Below, piece after piece: positions 57,262 through 64,000 of a stretch of DNA of 64,000 nucleotides; position 1 is the stretch's first letter, and every line of letters starts with the position of its first letter. Made by a program: the position numbers and the translations under genes. The DNA lies in the NCBI RefSeq assembly GCF_014646255.1, contig NZ_BMNC01000005.1:461446-525445 (forward strand), in the 5' to 3' direction. The notes under the pieces are model-generated. The model saw only the letters and a program-made list of their open reading frames with translations. It did not search any database and had not been told where the DNA came from. Source of the DNA: Lentzea pudingi. Lineage in GTDB: Bacteria; Actinomycetota; Actinomycetes; Mycobacteriales; Pseudonocardiaceae.

Positions 57262-58509
57262 TCACTTGAGCAGTGCGAGCCCGCCCATGAACGGCCGCAG
57301 CGCCACCGGGACGTTGACGGAGCCGTCGGCGTTCTGGTGGTTCTCCAGGATCGCGACGATCCACCGCGTGGTCGCCAGCGTGCCGTTGAGCGTGGCGGCG
57401 ATCTGCGACTTGCCGTTCTCGTCGCGGTAGCGCACGTTCAGGCGGCGGGCCTGGAACGTCGTGCAGTTCGACGTCGACGTCAGCTCGCGGTACTTCTGCT
57501 GCGTCGGCACCCACGCCTCGCAGTCGAACTTGCGGTGCGCCGACGTGCCGAGGTCGCCCGTCGCCGTGTCGATGACGCGGTAGGGCACCTCGATCTTGGC
57601 GAGCATCTCCTCTTCCCAGCCGAGCAGCCTGGCGTGCTCCGCCTCGGCGTCCTCGGGCTTGACGTAGGAGAACATCTCGACCTTGTTGAACTGGTGCACG
57701 CGGATGATGCCGCGGGTGTCCTTGCCGTACGAACCGGCCTCGCGGCGGTAGCACGACGACCAGCCCGCGTACCGGCGCTCACCGTCGAGGATCTCGTCGG
57801 CGTGGTAGCCGGCGAGCGGCACCTCCGACGTGCCCACGAGGTACAGGTCGTCGGCCGGCAGGTGGTAGATCTCGCTCGAGTGCGCACCGAGGAACCCGGT
57901 GCCCGCCATGATCTCCGGCCGCACCAGCGTGGGCGTGATCATGAGCTCGAAGCCGTTGGCCGTGGCCTGCGCCGCCGCCATGTTGAGCAGCGCGAGCTCC
58001 AGCTGCGCGCCGACGCCCTTGAGGAAGTAGAACCTGCTGCCACCGACCTTGGCGCCGCGCTCCATGTCGATCGCGCCGAGCCTCGTGCCCAGGTCGAGGT
58101 GGTCGACGGGCTCGAAGTCGAACTCGCGGGGCTCGCCGACGGTCTTGATGACGCGGAAGTCGTCCTCGCCGCCGACCGGTGCGTCCGGGTGCACCAGGTT
58201 CGGGATCCTGGTGAGGAGCTCGTCGACCTCGGCGGCGGTGGCGTGCTGCTCGGCCTCGGCGGCCTTGACCTCCGCGGCCAGTTCCTTCGCCTTGACGAGC
58301 AACGCGGTGCGCTCGTCGCCCTTGGCCCTGCCGACCTCCTTGCCGAGCAACTTCTGCTCGGCGCGCAGGGTGTCCGCGCGGGAGATGGCGGAACGCCTGC
58401 GCTCGTCGGCGGACAGCAGGCTGTCGACGACGCCCTCGTCCTCGCCACGGGCACGCTGCGACGCGCGCACGATCTCCGGGTTCTCGCGCAACACCTTGAG
58501 GTCAATCAC
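57262..58509 (-). CDS. serS: Seryl-tRNA synthetase
   Basis: A 415-residue class II synthetase charging tRNA-Ser. The start GTG 58509 gives [10 protein letters not shown], the usual N-terminus, with TACCCT 7 bases upstream (leaderless). The N-terminal coiled-coil arm (about 25-100) binds the long variable arm of tRNA-Ser. Class II motifs include [29 protein letters not shown] (motif 2 region), [21 protein letters not shown] and the C-terminal [15 protein letters not shown] with GTLATTRW (motif 3). Confidence 0.96.
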   Translation of the reverse strand: MIDLKVLRENPEIVRASQRARGEDEGVVDSLLSADERRRSAISRADTLRAEQKLLGKEVGRAKGDERTALLVKAKELAAEVKAAEAEQHATAAEVDELLTRIPNLVHPDAPVGGEDDFRVIKTVGEPREFDFEPVDHLDLGTRLGAIDMERGAKVGGSRFYFLKGVGAQLELALLNMAAAQATANGFELMITPTLVRPEIMAGTGFLGAHSSEIYHLPADDLYLVGTSEVPLAGYHADEILDGERRYAGWSSCYRREAGSYGKDTRGIIRVHQFNKVEMFSYVKPEDAEAEHARLLGWEEEMLAKIEVPYRVIDTATGDLGTSAHRKFDCEAWVPTQQKYRELTSTSNCTTFQARRLNVRYRDENGKSQIAATLNGTLATTRWIVAILENHQNADGSVNVPVALRPFMGGLALLK

Positions 58510-58516
58510 CCTGCGA

Positions 58517-58522
58517 AGGGTA
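58517..58522 (-). promoter_or_regulatory. -10 element for serS
   Basis: On the minus strand TACCCT lies 7 bases before GTG 58509. Confidence 0.5.
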
Positions 58523-58628
58523 GTCCCCACCCGATTCGCACTTCATCCGGATATCGAGGTCAGCGAGGCAGGCGCACGCAAAGGGACCCGGCGCCCCATG
58601 AGCACCGGGTCCCTCGGCACAGCGGGTG

Positions 58629-58795
58629 CTAGTGGCGCGTCTCGCAACGTTGGCGGCGTAATTCACGCTCAGCAGGGCGCCTCGCGGCACCGCCCCCACG
58701 CCCCCATACATCCAGTATGAGGACGTGAGGGCGGCACCACGACGCACCCGTCTGACCGCAAATTCCACCGGCAACGTTGCGAGCCACACCACTAG
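58629..58795. repeat. 167-bp MITE-like imperfect palindrome
   Basis: The first 24 bases (58629-58652) and last 24 (58772-58795) are inverted copies with 3 mismatches, and the similarity of the two arms continues inwards almost to the centre (near CATACATCCAGTATG). Both ends carry CTAG, which could be a 4-bp target duplication. The right CTAG contains the stop codon of the DUF350 gene. It is too short to code for a transposase. Confidence 0.7.
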
Positions 58796-59247
58796 ATGAT
58801 CGCGACAGCCACCACGAGGCCCAGCGCCACGTGCGCGGCGGCCACGACGACGGAGGCAGGGGCGAAGCGGTCCGACTCGATCAGCGAGCCGATGTCCAGA
58901 CGGGTCACCCACTCCAGCAACCGGACGGCCGCCACCTGCACGACGATGCCGAGAAGGCCGTAGATCAGAGCGGAGAGCAGGCCCTCGTCGAGCTTGCCCG
59001 CCGAACTGTAGATGGCGACGACGACGATCAGCGCCATCGAGACGAGGCCGGAGGCGGTGACGATCACGGCGTTCGGGGCGCCGTTGCGAACCAGGATCGA
59101 CAGCTTGCCCGGGGTCGTCCAGTCGATCGCGTAGAAGCCGAACACCATGAGGACCAGACCGACGACGGCGTACAGCGCGATCGCGCCGATGCCCCGGCCG
59201 ATGGCCGAGCCGAAGCCGGGGTCCAACGCGAGCGTCGTGTAGTCCAT
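58792..59247 (-). CDS. DUF350 membrane protein (YjfL-like)
   Basis: A 151-residue protein with four hydrophobic segments from ATG 59247 (GAAAGGG upstream). Two half-repeats of a two-helix unit can be seen: LYAVVGLVLMVFGFYAIDW with NGAPNAVIVTASGLVSMALIV, and LLSALIYGLLGIVVQVAAV with the last two. The NxPNAV motif is typical of DUF350. It is usually linked, as here, to a glutathionylspermidine-synthase-like ATP-grasp gene (21 bases upstream). Its stop codon lies inside the end of the MITE-like repeat. Confidence 0.87.
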   Translation of the reverse strand: MDYTTLALDPGFGSAIGRGIGAIALYAVVGLVLMVFGFYAIDWTTPGKLSILVRNGAPNAVIVTASGLVSMALIVVVAIYSSAGKLDEGLLSALIYGLLGIVVQVAAVRLLEWVTRLDIGSLIESDRFAPASVVVAAAHVALGLVVAVAII

Positions 59248-59268
59248 TACCTGTTCCCTTTCGGAGTC

Positions 59269-60432
59269 TTACTCAACAATTCGATGCGGCACGAACGCCG
59301 CGCCATCGTCGGTCACCAGACCGACCGTTTCCCGGATGCCGAGGCCCGCCGACGTGTCGCCGACGACCCAGGCACCCAACGCGGGGCGGTAGCCGTCGAA
59401 CTCCGGAAGCGGATCGAACAGCTGGTACACGAAGCCTTCTTTGCCGTACACGCCACCGGTCTGCGTCTCGTAACCGGGAGCGACGATCTGGATGTTCGAC
59501 CCCTCGCGGCCGAGCAGCGGCTTGCGCACGTACTCGGTGAGCATGCCGGGGTCGTTCAGGTAGGCCGGGAGCAGGTTGGGGTGGTCCGGGTACATCTCCC
59601 ACAGGATCGCGAGCAGCGCCTTGTTGGAGAGCAGCATCTTCCACAGCGGCTCGACCCAGAGCGTGCCGGGCAGCGACTCGACGGCGTGGCGGCCGAACTG
59701 CTCCTCGACCACCCACTCCCACGGGTAGAGCTTGAAGACCGTGCCCATCGGGGACTCTTCGAGGTCGACGAACCGGTTGAGCAACGTGTCCCAGCCGACC
59801 TCCTCGATCGCGAGGCCCACGGTGTTCAGGCCCGCCTCGGCGGCCGTCTCCTGCAGGCAGGCGATGGTGAGGTGGTCCTCGCCGGACGGGTCGGCGCCCG
59901 ACCAGGTGAAGTGCAGCTCACCGGAGGGCAGCTTGGCACCGATCTCCGTCCACTGCTCGACCAGGCGCTCGTGCAGCGAGTTCCACTGGTCGGCGTCCGG
60001 GAAGACGTCTTCCTTCCAGTACCACTGGATGTACGCGGCCTCGAGCAGCGAGGTGGGGGTGTCGGCGTTGTACTCGAGCATCTTCGCCGGGCCGGAGCCG
60101 TCGTAGCGCAGGTCGAAGCGCCCGTAGACGTGCGGGTCGCGGCGGCGCCACGACTCGGCGATGTGCGGCCACACCCACTCGGGGATGCCGAAGTCGCGGT
60201 AGCGCTCGGTGAGGACGACGTTGTCGACCGCGTCGAGGCACATGGAGTGGAGCAGTTCGACGTCGGCTTCCAGAGCGAGGATCTCGCTCATCTCGAACAC
60301 GTAGTGCACCGACTCGTCCCAGTACGGCCGGTCGGCGCCGTTCGCGTACTTCGCGGGCAGCCCGAACACCAACCCCTGGTCAGAGACCGTCCGCTGCCAG
60401 TTCGGCCGCGGCTGTGAGGTTTCACGACGCAA
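59269..60432 (-). CDS. Glutathionylspermidine-synthase-like ATP-grasp enzyme
   Basis: A 387-residue peptide-amine ligase domain, from TTG 60432 (GGAGG 10 bases upstream; no ATG/GTG in frame nearby). ATP-grasp markers are YGRFDLRYDGSGPAKMLEYNADTPTSLLEAA (substrate/ATP region, here quoted as consecutive blocks), LYPWEWVVEEQFG, WVEPLWKMLLSNKA and KPLLGREGSN, then GAWVVGDTSAGLGIRE. It lacks the amidase half of the trypanosomal enzyme. It is likely to join an amine to a peptide or protein; the trio with DUF350 and the small membrane protein upstream suggests a membrane-associated modification. Confidence 0.85.
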   Translation of the reverse strand: MRRETSQPRPNWQRTVSDQGLVFGLPAKYANGADRPYWDESVHYVFEMSEILALEADVELLHSMCLDAVDNVVLTERYRDFGIPEWVWPHIAESWRRRDPHVYGRFDLRYDGSGPAKMLEYNADTPTSLLEAAYIQWYWKEDVFPDADQWNSLHERLVEQWTEIGAKLPSGELHFTWSGADPSGEDHLTIACLQETAAEAGLNTVGLAIEEVGWDTLLNRFVDLEESPMGTVFKLYPWEWVVEEQFGRHAVESLPGTLWVEPLWKMLLSNKALLAILWEMYPDHPNLLPAYLNDPGMLTEYVRKPLLGREGSNIQIVAPGYETQTGGVYGKEGFVYQLFDPLPEFDGYRPALGAWVVGDTSAGLGIRETVGLVTDDGAAFVPHRIVE

Positions 60433-60438
60433 CTGCGC

Positions 60439-61101
60439 TCAGCCTCCGCTGCTGGAGGAGCCGCTGCTGACGCCGAAGCCGCCGCGCTGGACCGACGTGC
60501 CCGACTTCGTCGTCACGTTCGCGCCCTTGGGGACGGTGTAGCTGCCGCCCACGGCCTTCTGGCCGACCGAGCCGGAGCCGCCGTAGTTGTAGCGGTACGA
60601 GGTGCCGCCGATGTAGATGAAGCCACCGCTCGTGTACCCACCGTGGCTGCGGTAGTACGACTCGTCGCAGTAGTCGTCGTCGACGATCACGTTGTTCGAG
60701 TCGGTGCACTGCGCGGTGACGTTCTTCGGGCTCGCGGCCGCGTACCAGATCGCGACGAGCGCGACCACGCCGACGGTGACGCCACCGCCGATGAGCAGGC
60801 GCTTGCGCGTCTTGCGCTTCTTCTCGAACGCGGCGGACTCGGCGGCGAACCGCTCCTGCTGCGCCTTCAGCGCGGCGGCACGAGCGCGTTGCTCGGCGAC
60901 CGTGGCCTGGCGCGGCTTGGTCACGCCGGCCTGTTGCTGGCGCACCTTGCCCTTGGTCGGCGGCTGGTTCGGACCGGCCTGCTGCGGCGCAGGCTGGTAG
61001 GCCGGCGGACGGCCGGGCTGTTGAGGCTGGCCGGGCTGTCCCGACGGCGGCCCAGGCTGGGGCGTCGGCTGGCCAGGTCCTGGCAGGTTGTTGTCAGTCA
61101 T
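60439..61101 (-). CDS. Single-pass membrane protein linked to the ATP-grasp enzyme
   Basis: A 220-residue protein from ATG 61101 (GGGAG upstream). The first 55 residues are Pro/Gln/Gly-rich, then a basic helix (EQRARAAALKAQQERFAAESAAFEKKRK), one membrane segment (about 108-128, LLIGGGVTVGVVALVAIWYAA) and a Gly/Ser/Tyr-rich outside tail with CTDSNNVIVDDDYCDESYYRSHGGYTSGGFIYIGG-type sequence, quoted here in two parts: CTDSNNVIVDDDYC and SHGGYTSGGFIYIGG. The stop is 6 bases before the ATP-grasp start, so the three genes are one operon. It may be the substrate of the ligase or the carrier that holds it at the membrane; this is inference. Confidence 0.7.
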   Translation of the reverse strand: MTDNNLPGPGQPTPQPGPPSGQPGQPQQPGRPPAYQPAPQQAGPNQPPTKGKVRQQQAGVTKPRQATVAEQRARAAALKAQQERFAAESAAFEKKRKTRKRLLIGGGVTVGVVALVAIWYAAASPKNVTAQCTDSNNVIVDDDYCDESYYRSHGGYTSGGFIYIGGTSYRYNYGGSGSVGQKAVGGSYTVPKGANVTTKSGTSVQRGGFGVSSGSSSSGG

Positions 61102-61224
61102 CACCACTCCCGCGGGCAAGGTACCTAGCGAGACAGCTGAAACATGGCCATTTGAGTGACGAGTGTCCTAATAGCAACACTCGACCCAACCCGGCGCACA
61201 GCCGTCTCACACGGCACGGGCATC

Positions 61225-62313
61225 ATGGATGAGATGTCTCCGAGCGCCGGTTGGTTGAGTCGATCCGGTCACATCCGCGACACGCGGCTTGTGATGGCCG
61301 GTGCCTTCGTGGGCGCATTCGGCCTGCTGATGTTGTCCGCGTTCACGTCAGTGCTGGCAGGAGGCCCGCTCAGCACCAAACGCGAGCTCGTCAACGCCGC
61401 GTACCAGGCCGTCGCGGGCGAGTGCCTCAACTGGGAGAAGCCCGACCTGTCCGACGCGCAGAAGGTCGACTGCGCCGCCGCGCACAAGTTCGAGGTCACC
61501 GGCACGGCCGACATCACCGGCGCGTACCCGAAGGAAGCGCCGTTCCCGAACGCCGAGGCCTGGGAGAAGATCGCGCAGGAAAACTGCGCCCAGGCGTCGA
61601 CCACGTACATGGCGGGCAAGCTCGACCCCAAGGGCAAGTACGGCGTCGGCACCCTGAACCCGGACCAGAACCGCTGGTCGAGCGGTTACCGGCAGCTGAG
61701 GTGCGGCCTGCAGGTCACAGCTCCGTCCGGCGCCCCGCTGCCGTCGTTCGGCAGCGCGAAGACCCAGGACCAGTCCGCCGTCTACGACCCGGGCGTCTGC
61801 GTCTCGCTGGCCGGGAACAACACGGTGGGTGACCCGATCGAGTGCGCCAAGCCGCACGCGTTCGAGATCGTCGGCGTCGTGCAACACGCCGAGGGCCCGT
61901 TCGTGGCGCTGGAGGCACAGGACGCCCTGATGTCCGAGAGGTGCGCGGCGATCGCCACCGAGTACACCGGCGGCGCCGACCTGAAGGCCAAGAACCTGCT
62001 GGTCACCTGGGACACGCGCGCCGAGGAGAGCTGGGCCGTCGGCTCCCGCAAGGCCAACTGCAAGATCGGCGCGGTCCCCCAGGGCACCAACCTGGTGGCG
62101 TGGGAGGGCTCGGTCCGCAACCCGAACGGCGCCCCGCTGACCACCGCGAACCCGCCGCAGACCACCTCGGTCAGGGCCCAGGACGAGCCGACCGGCGCGC
62201 CGCTGCACTCCGAGTCGGGCAAGCCGCCGTCGGAGTCCGGCAAGCCCTCCGACTCCGGGCAGCCCGACAAGCCGTCCTCCAGTGCCCCCACCACGACGTC
62301 CGAGAACCGATGA
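61225..62313 (+). CDS. Septum-formation-family membrane protein
   Basis: A 362-residue protein. ATG 61225 is chosen (ATG 61234 is possible). One transmembrane segment lies at about 26-47 (LVMAGAFVGAFGLLMLSAF). Two copies of the septum-formation domain follow: ECLNWEKPDLSDAQKVDC with HKFEVTG, and VCVSLAGNNTVGDPIEC with HAFEIVG, each with a Cys pair and a third Cys later (disulfides outside the cell). The Ser/Pro/Gly tail (about 320-362) is disordered. The name comes from the domain family; a cell-division role here is not shown. It overlaps the metallopeptidase gene by 4 bases. Confidence 0.85.
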   Translation: MDEMSPSAGWLSRSGHIRDTRLVMAGAFVGAFGLLMLSAFTSVLAGGPLSTKRELVNAAYQAVAGECLNWEKPDLSDAQKVDCAAAHKFEVTGTADITGAYPKEAPFPNAEAWEKIAQENCAQASTTYMAGKLDPKGKYGVGTLNPDQNRWSSGYRQLRCGLQVTAPSGAPLPSFGSAKTQDQSAVYDPGVCVSLAGNNTVGDPIECAKPHAFEIVGVVQHAEGPFVALEAQDALMSERCAAIATEYTGGADLKAKNLLVTWDTRAEESWAVGSRKANCKIGAVPQGTNLVAWEGSVRNPNGAPLTTANPPQTTSVRAQDEPTGAPLHSESGKPPSESGKPSDSGQPDKPSSSAPTTTSENR

Positions 62314-62660
62314 CCGTCGAGATGACCAGGGCTCGCTTCGACGAGCTGGTCGAAGAGGCGCTCGACCTGGTCCCGCCCGACTTCATGCACGCGATGAACA
62401 ACGTCGTGGTGCTGGTCGAGGACCGCAACCCCGACGAGCCGTCACTGCTCGGGCTCTACCAGGGCATCGCGCTGACCGAGCGCAACTCCGACTACGGCGG
62501 CTCGCTGCCCGACCACATCTTCATCTACCGCGAGGCGATCCTCGACATCTGCCACACCGAGGAGGACGTGGTGGAGGAGGTCATCATCACGGTGGTGCAC
62601 GAGATCGCGCACCACTTCGGGGTGGACGACGCCAGGCTGCACGAGCTGGGCTGGGGCTGA
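62310..62660 (+). CDS. Minimal zincin-like metallopeptidase
   Basis: A 116-residue protein from ATG 62310, overlapping the preceding stop (ATGA). It has the zinc motif HEIAHHFG with a following D-D-A-R-L-H-E-L-G-W segment that completes the family (zincin_1). No signal peptide, so it is cytoplasmic. Its substrate is unknown; the coupling to the septum-formation protein is common in actinobacteria. Confidence 0.88.
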   Translation: MTVEMTRARFDELVEEALDLVPPDFMHAMNNVVVLVEDRNPDEPSLLGLYQGIALTERNSDYGGSLPDHIFIYREAILDICHTEEDVVEEVIITVVHEIAHHFGVDDARLHELGWG

Positions 62661-62706
62661 TGGCCCTGCGTGCCGAGGCCGGCCTCCCCCGCGCGGGTGA
62701 GCCGGG

Positions 62707-63300
62707 CTAGATCTCCACGCCCGCCCACGACCGGCACACCCAGCCGTCACCCTCGGTCTCCAGCACCACGACCCCGGTGTTCGGCAGCAGGTTCTCCGCC
62801 AGCTCCACCGGCACGTTCGACGCGAGCGCCAGCGCGCCCATCCGTCCCGCGCCGCCGTGGGTGACCACCATGACGGTGCCGTCGGACCGGATGGTCGAGA
62901 TGGCGCCGAGGAACCGGTCCAGCACCTGCTGCCCGGTCTCGCCGCCGCCGGGGAACGCGACGTCCAGGTCGCCCTCGGCCCAGCGGATCACGGTCTCGAG
63001 GTAGGTCTGGTAGGCCTCGGTGTCGTTGCGGCCCTCGAGCGAGCCGACCTGGATCTCCTCGATGCCCTGGAGGATCTGCACGGGCAGGCCGAAGCGTTCG
63101 GCGGTCGGTGCCGCGGTCTGCTGGGCGCGCAGGCCGATGCTCGCGTGGACGGCGGTGATCTGCTCGCCCGCGAGGGTGTCGGCCAGTTCGCGGGCCTGCT
63201 TGTGGCCCAGTTCGGTGAGCGGGGGGCCCGGCATGGCCGTGTCCAGCTTGCGCTCGATGTTCGACGCCGTCTCACCGTGCCTGACCAGCAGGAGCTTCAC
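62707..63300 (-). CDS. Histidine phosphatase (phosphoglycerate mutase-like)
   Basis: A 197-residue protein from GTG 63300, overlapping pheA by 4 bases (GTGA). The catalytic RHGET motif is at residues 7-11 (LVRHGETASN), with the second histidine in VVTHGGAG and the GHKQAREL and EEIQVGSLEG blocks between them. It is a phosphatase of the GpmB/acid-phosphatase type with unknown substrate. Clustering with pheA is common in actinobacteria. Confidence 0.9.
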   Translation of the reverse strand: MKLLLVRHGETASNIERKLDTAMPGPPLTELGHKQARELADTLAGEQITAVHASIGLRAQQTAAPTAERFGLPVQILQGIEEIQVGSLEGRNDTEAYQTYLETVIRWAEGDLDVAFPGGGETGQQVLDRFLGAISTIRSDGTVMVVTHGGAGRMGALALASNVPVELAENLLPNTGVVVLETEGDGWVCRSWAGVEI

Positions 63301-64000
63301 CCGCGCTCGCCCTTTCTGACAGCATCGACCCAGGAGGCGGCTGCGGCGAACTCGGCGTTGTGAGCCTCGACGGGCTCGTGGTCGGCCTTCGGGAAGGACC
63401 CGAGGAACCGGATCTCGCGCGAGTGTCGGTGCAGCGCGGCCAGCGCGTCACCGATCCTCGGCTCTGCGATGTGCCCCTCGACGTCGATGTAGAAGCGGTA
63501 CGTCCCCAGTTTGCCCTTCTGGGGGCGCGATTCGAGGCCGGTGAGATTGATGCCACGCAACGCCAGCTCGGTGAGCAGTTCGGACAGCACGCCGACGCGG
63601 TCCGGGGTGGTCACGACGACGCTCGTGCGGTCTGCGCCGGTCGGCTGCGGCAGCTGACCCGGACGGCGCAGCAGCAGGAACCTCGTGCGCGCGTCGGGCA
63701 CGTCCAGGACGTCCGTGGCGTACTCGTCGAGCTTGTAGTGGTGCACGGCCACAGGAGCGGTCACGGCGGCGTCGAACTCGCCGCGTTCCACGTCGGCGGC
63801 GGCCGAGGCGGTCGAGGAGGTGGCGATCGAGGTGACGCCGGGGAGCTCAGCGGCGATCCACTCGCGGACCTGGGCCAGCGCGTGCGGGTGCGAGGCGATG
63901 GTCCTGATCTCGGTGGTCCCCGGCCGGACCAGGATGCTGAACCGGACGTCCAGCACGGTCTCGGCCACGGCGACGACCGGCTCGTCGCGCACGAGGGCGT
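63297..64000 (-). CDS. pheA: Prephenate dehydratase, C-terminal part (5' end outside window)
   Basis: An open frame of about 234 residues running to the window edge. It has the end of the catalytic domain (STASAAADVERGEFDAAVTAPVAVHHY) and the TRF motif in the form DARTRFLLL. The regulatory ACT domain follows with TSVVVTTPDRVGVLSELLTELALRGINLTGLESRP and GTYRFYIDVEGH (the ESRP phenylalanine-binding motif), each seen in consecutive family blocks. The enzyme converts prephenate to phenylpyruvate in phenylalanine synthesis and is fed back by Phe. Confidence 0.93.
   Translation of the reverse strand, partial: ALVRDEPVVAVAETVLDVRFSILVRPGTTEIRTIASHPHALAQVREWIAAELPGVTSIATSSTASAAADVERGEFDAAVTAPVAVHHYKLDEYATDVLDVPDARTRFLLLRRPGQLPQPTGADRTSVVVTTPDRVGVLSELLTELALRGINLTGLESRPQKGKLGTYRFYIDVEGHIAEPRIGDALAALHRHSREIRFLGSFPKADHEPVEAHNAEFAAAASWVDAVRKGERG

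Noticed and set aside
58502-58912. Minus-strand gene of about 136 codons upstream of serS
   Set aside because: It runs through the 167-bp palindrome and into the DUF350 gene in another frame, with no motifs.

Overview
The window is high-GC actinobacterial DNA. A complete arabinogalactan-type set (wzm/wzt exporter, glfT1, glfT2, glf, an AftA-like GT-C enzyme), a proteasome activator ending in GQYL, long-chaplin-like surface protein, and many GTG/TTG and leaderless starts point to the family Pseudonocardiaceae (Lentzea/Saccharothrix-like). The genus is inference; no rRNA gene is present. The gene order aminotransferase - bpa - exporter - glfT1, with glfT2 and glf close by, resembles the Rv3778c-Rv3783 / Rv3808c-Rv3809c region of Mycobacterium tuberculosis as I remember it.

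1-6.5 kb: chromosomal genes, namely a VOC protein (cut by the window edge), a methyltransferase, a neutral zinc metallopeptidase, a chaplin-like sortase-anchored candidate, a proline-rich exported protein, an exported 5'-nucleotidase and a MarR regulator.

6.6-19.9 kb: an integrative element of the AICE type (actinomycete integrative and conjugative element) sits in the 3' end of a tRNA-Ser(UGA) gene. It is bounded by an exact 56-bp direct repeat (6597-6652 and 19820-19875). Its backbone is int-xis-repSA-FtsK/TraB-small genes-pra on the minus strand, facing a GntR regulator plus HAD hydrolase on the plus strand across an operator-rich gap. Its cargo is AT-richer and holds the most interesting locus: a GHKL (Hsp90/MORC-like) ATPase, an unrecognised 330-residue protein and a beta-class DNA methyltransferase (15116-19168), with no helicase or recognisable nuclease. 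This is a candidate undescribed defence or modification system. A second, decayed att copy (about 20304-20365) and an antitoxin-like relic lie just outside, so the site has probably been used more than once.

20.4-26.7 kb: a glycosyltransferase, a secreted M28 aminopeptidase, an acetyltransferase, a quinone oxidoreductase, a methyltransferase and a class-V aminotransferase-like protein lacking the PLP lysine. 26.8-39 kb: bpa, a TylF-like methyltransferase, wzm-wzt-glfT1, an ABC sugar importer, two GlfT2-type galactofuranosyltransferases in tandem, and glf. 39-54 kb: an envelope-glycan region with GT-C and GT2/GT4 enzymes, two lipid-linked glycan flippase candidates, a three-repeat secreted protein, an epimerase and polyprenyl-phosphate sugar transferases. 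Together these would make, flip, export and extend cell-wall polysaccharide. 54.3-64 kb: housekeeping and conserved actinobacterial genes (HAD phosphatase, LLM oxidoreductase, LhgO-like oxidase, serS, a DUF350/ATP-grasp/membrane-protein trio, a septum-formation protein, a minimal zincin, a histidine phosphatase and the 3' part of pheA), plus a 167-bp MITE-like palindrome beside serS.
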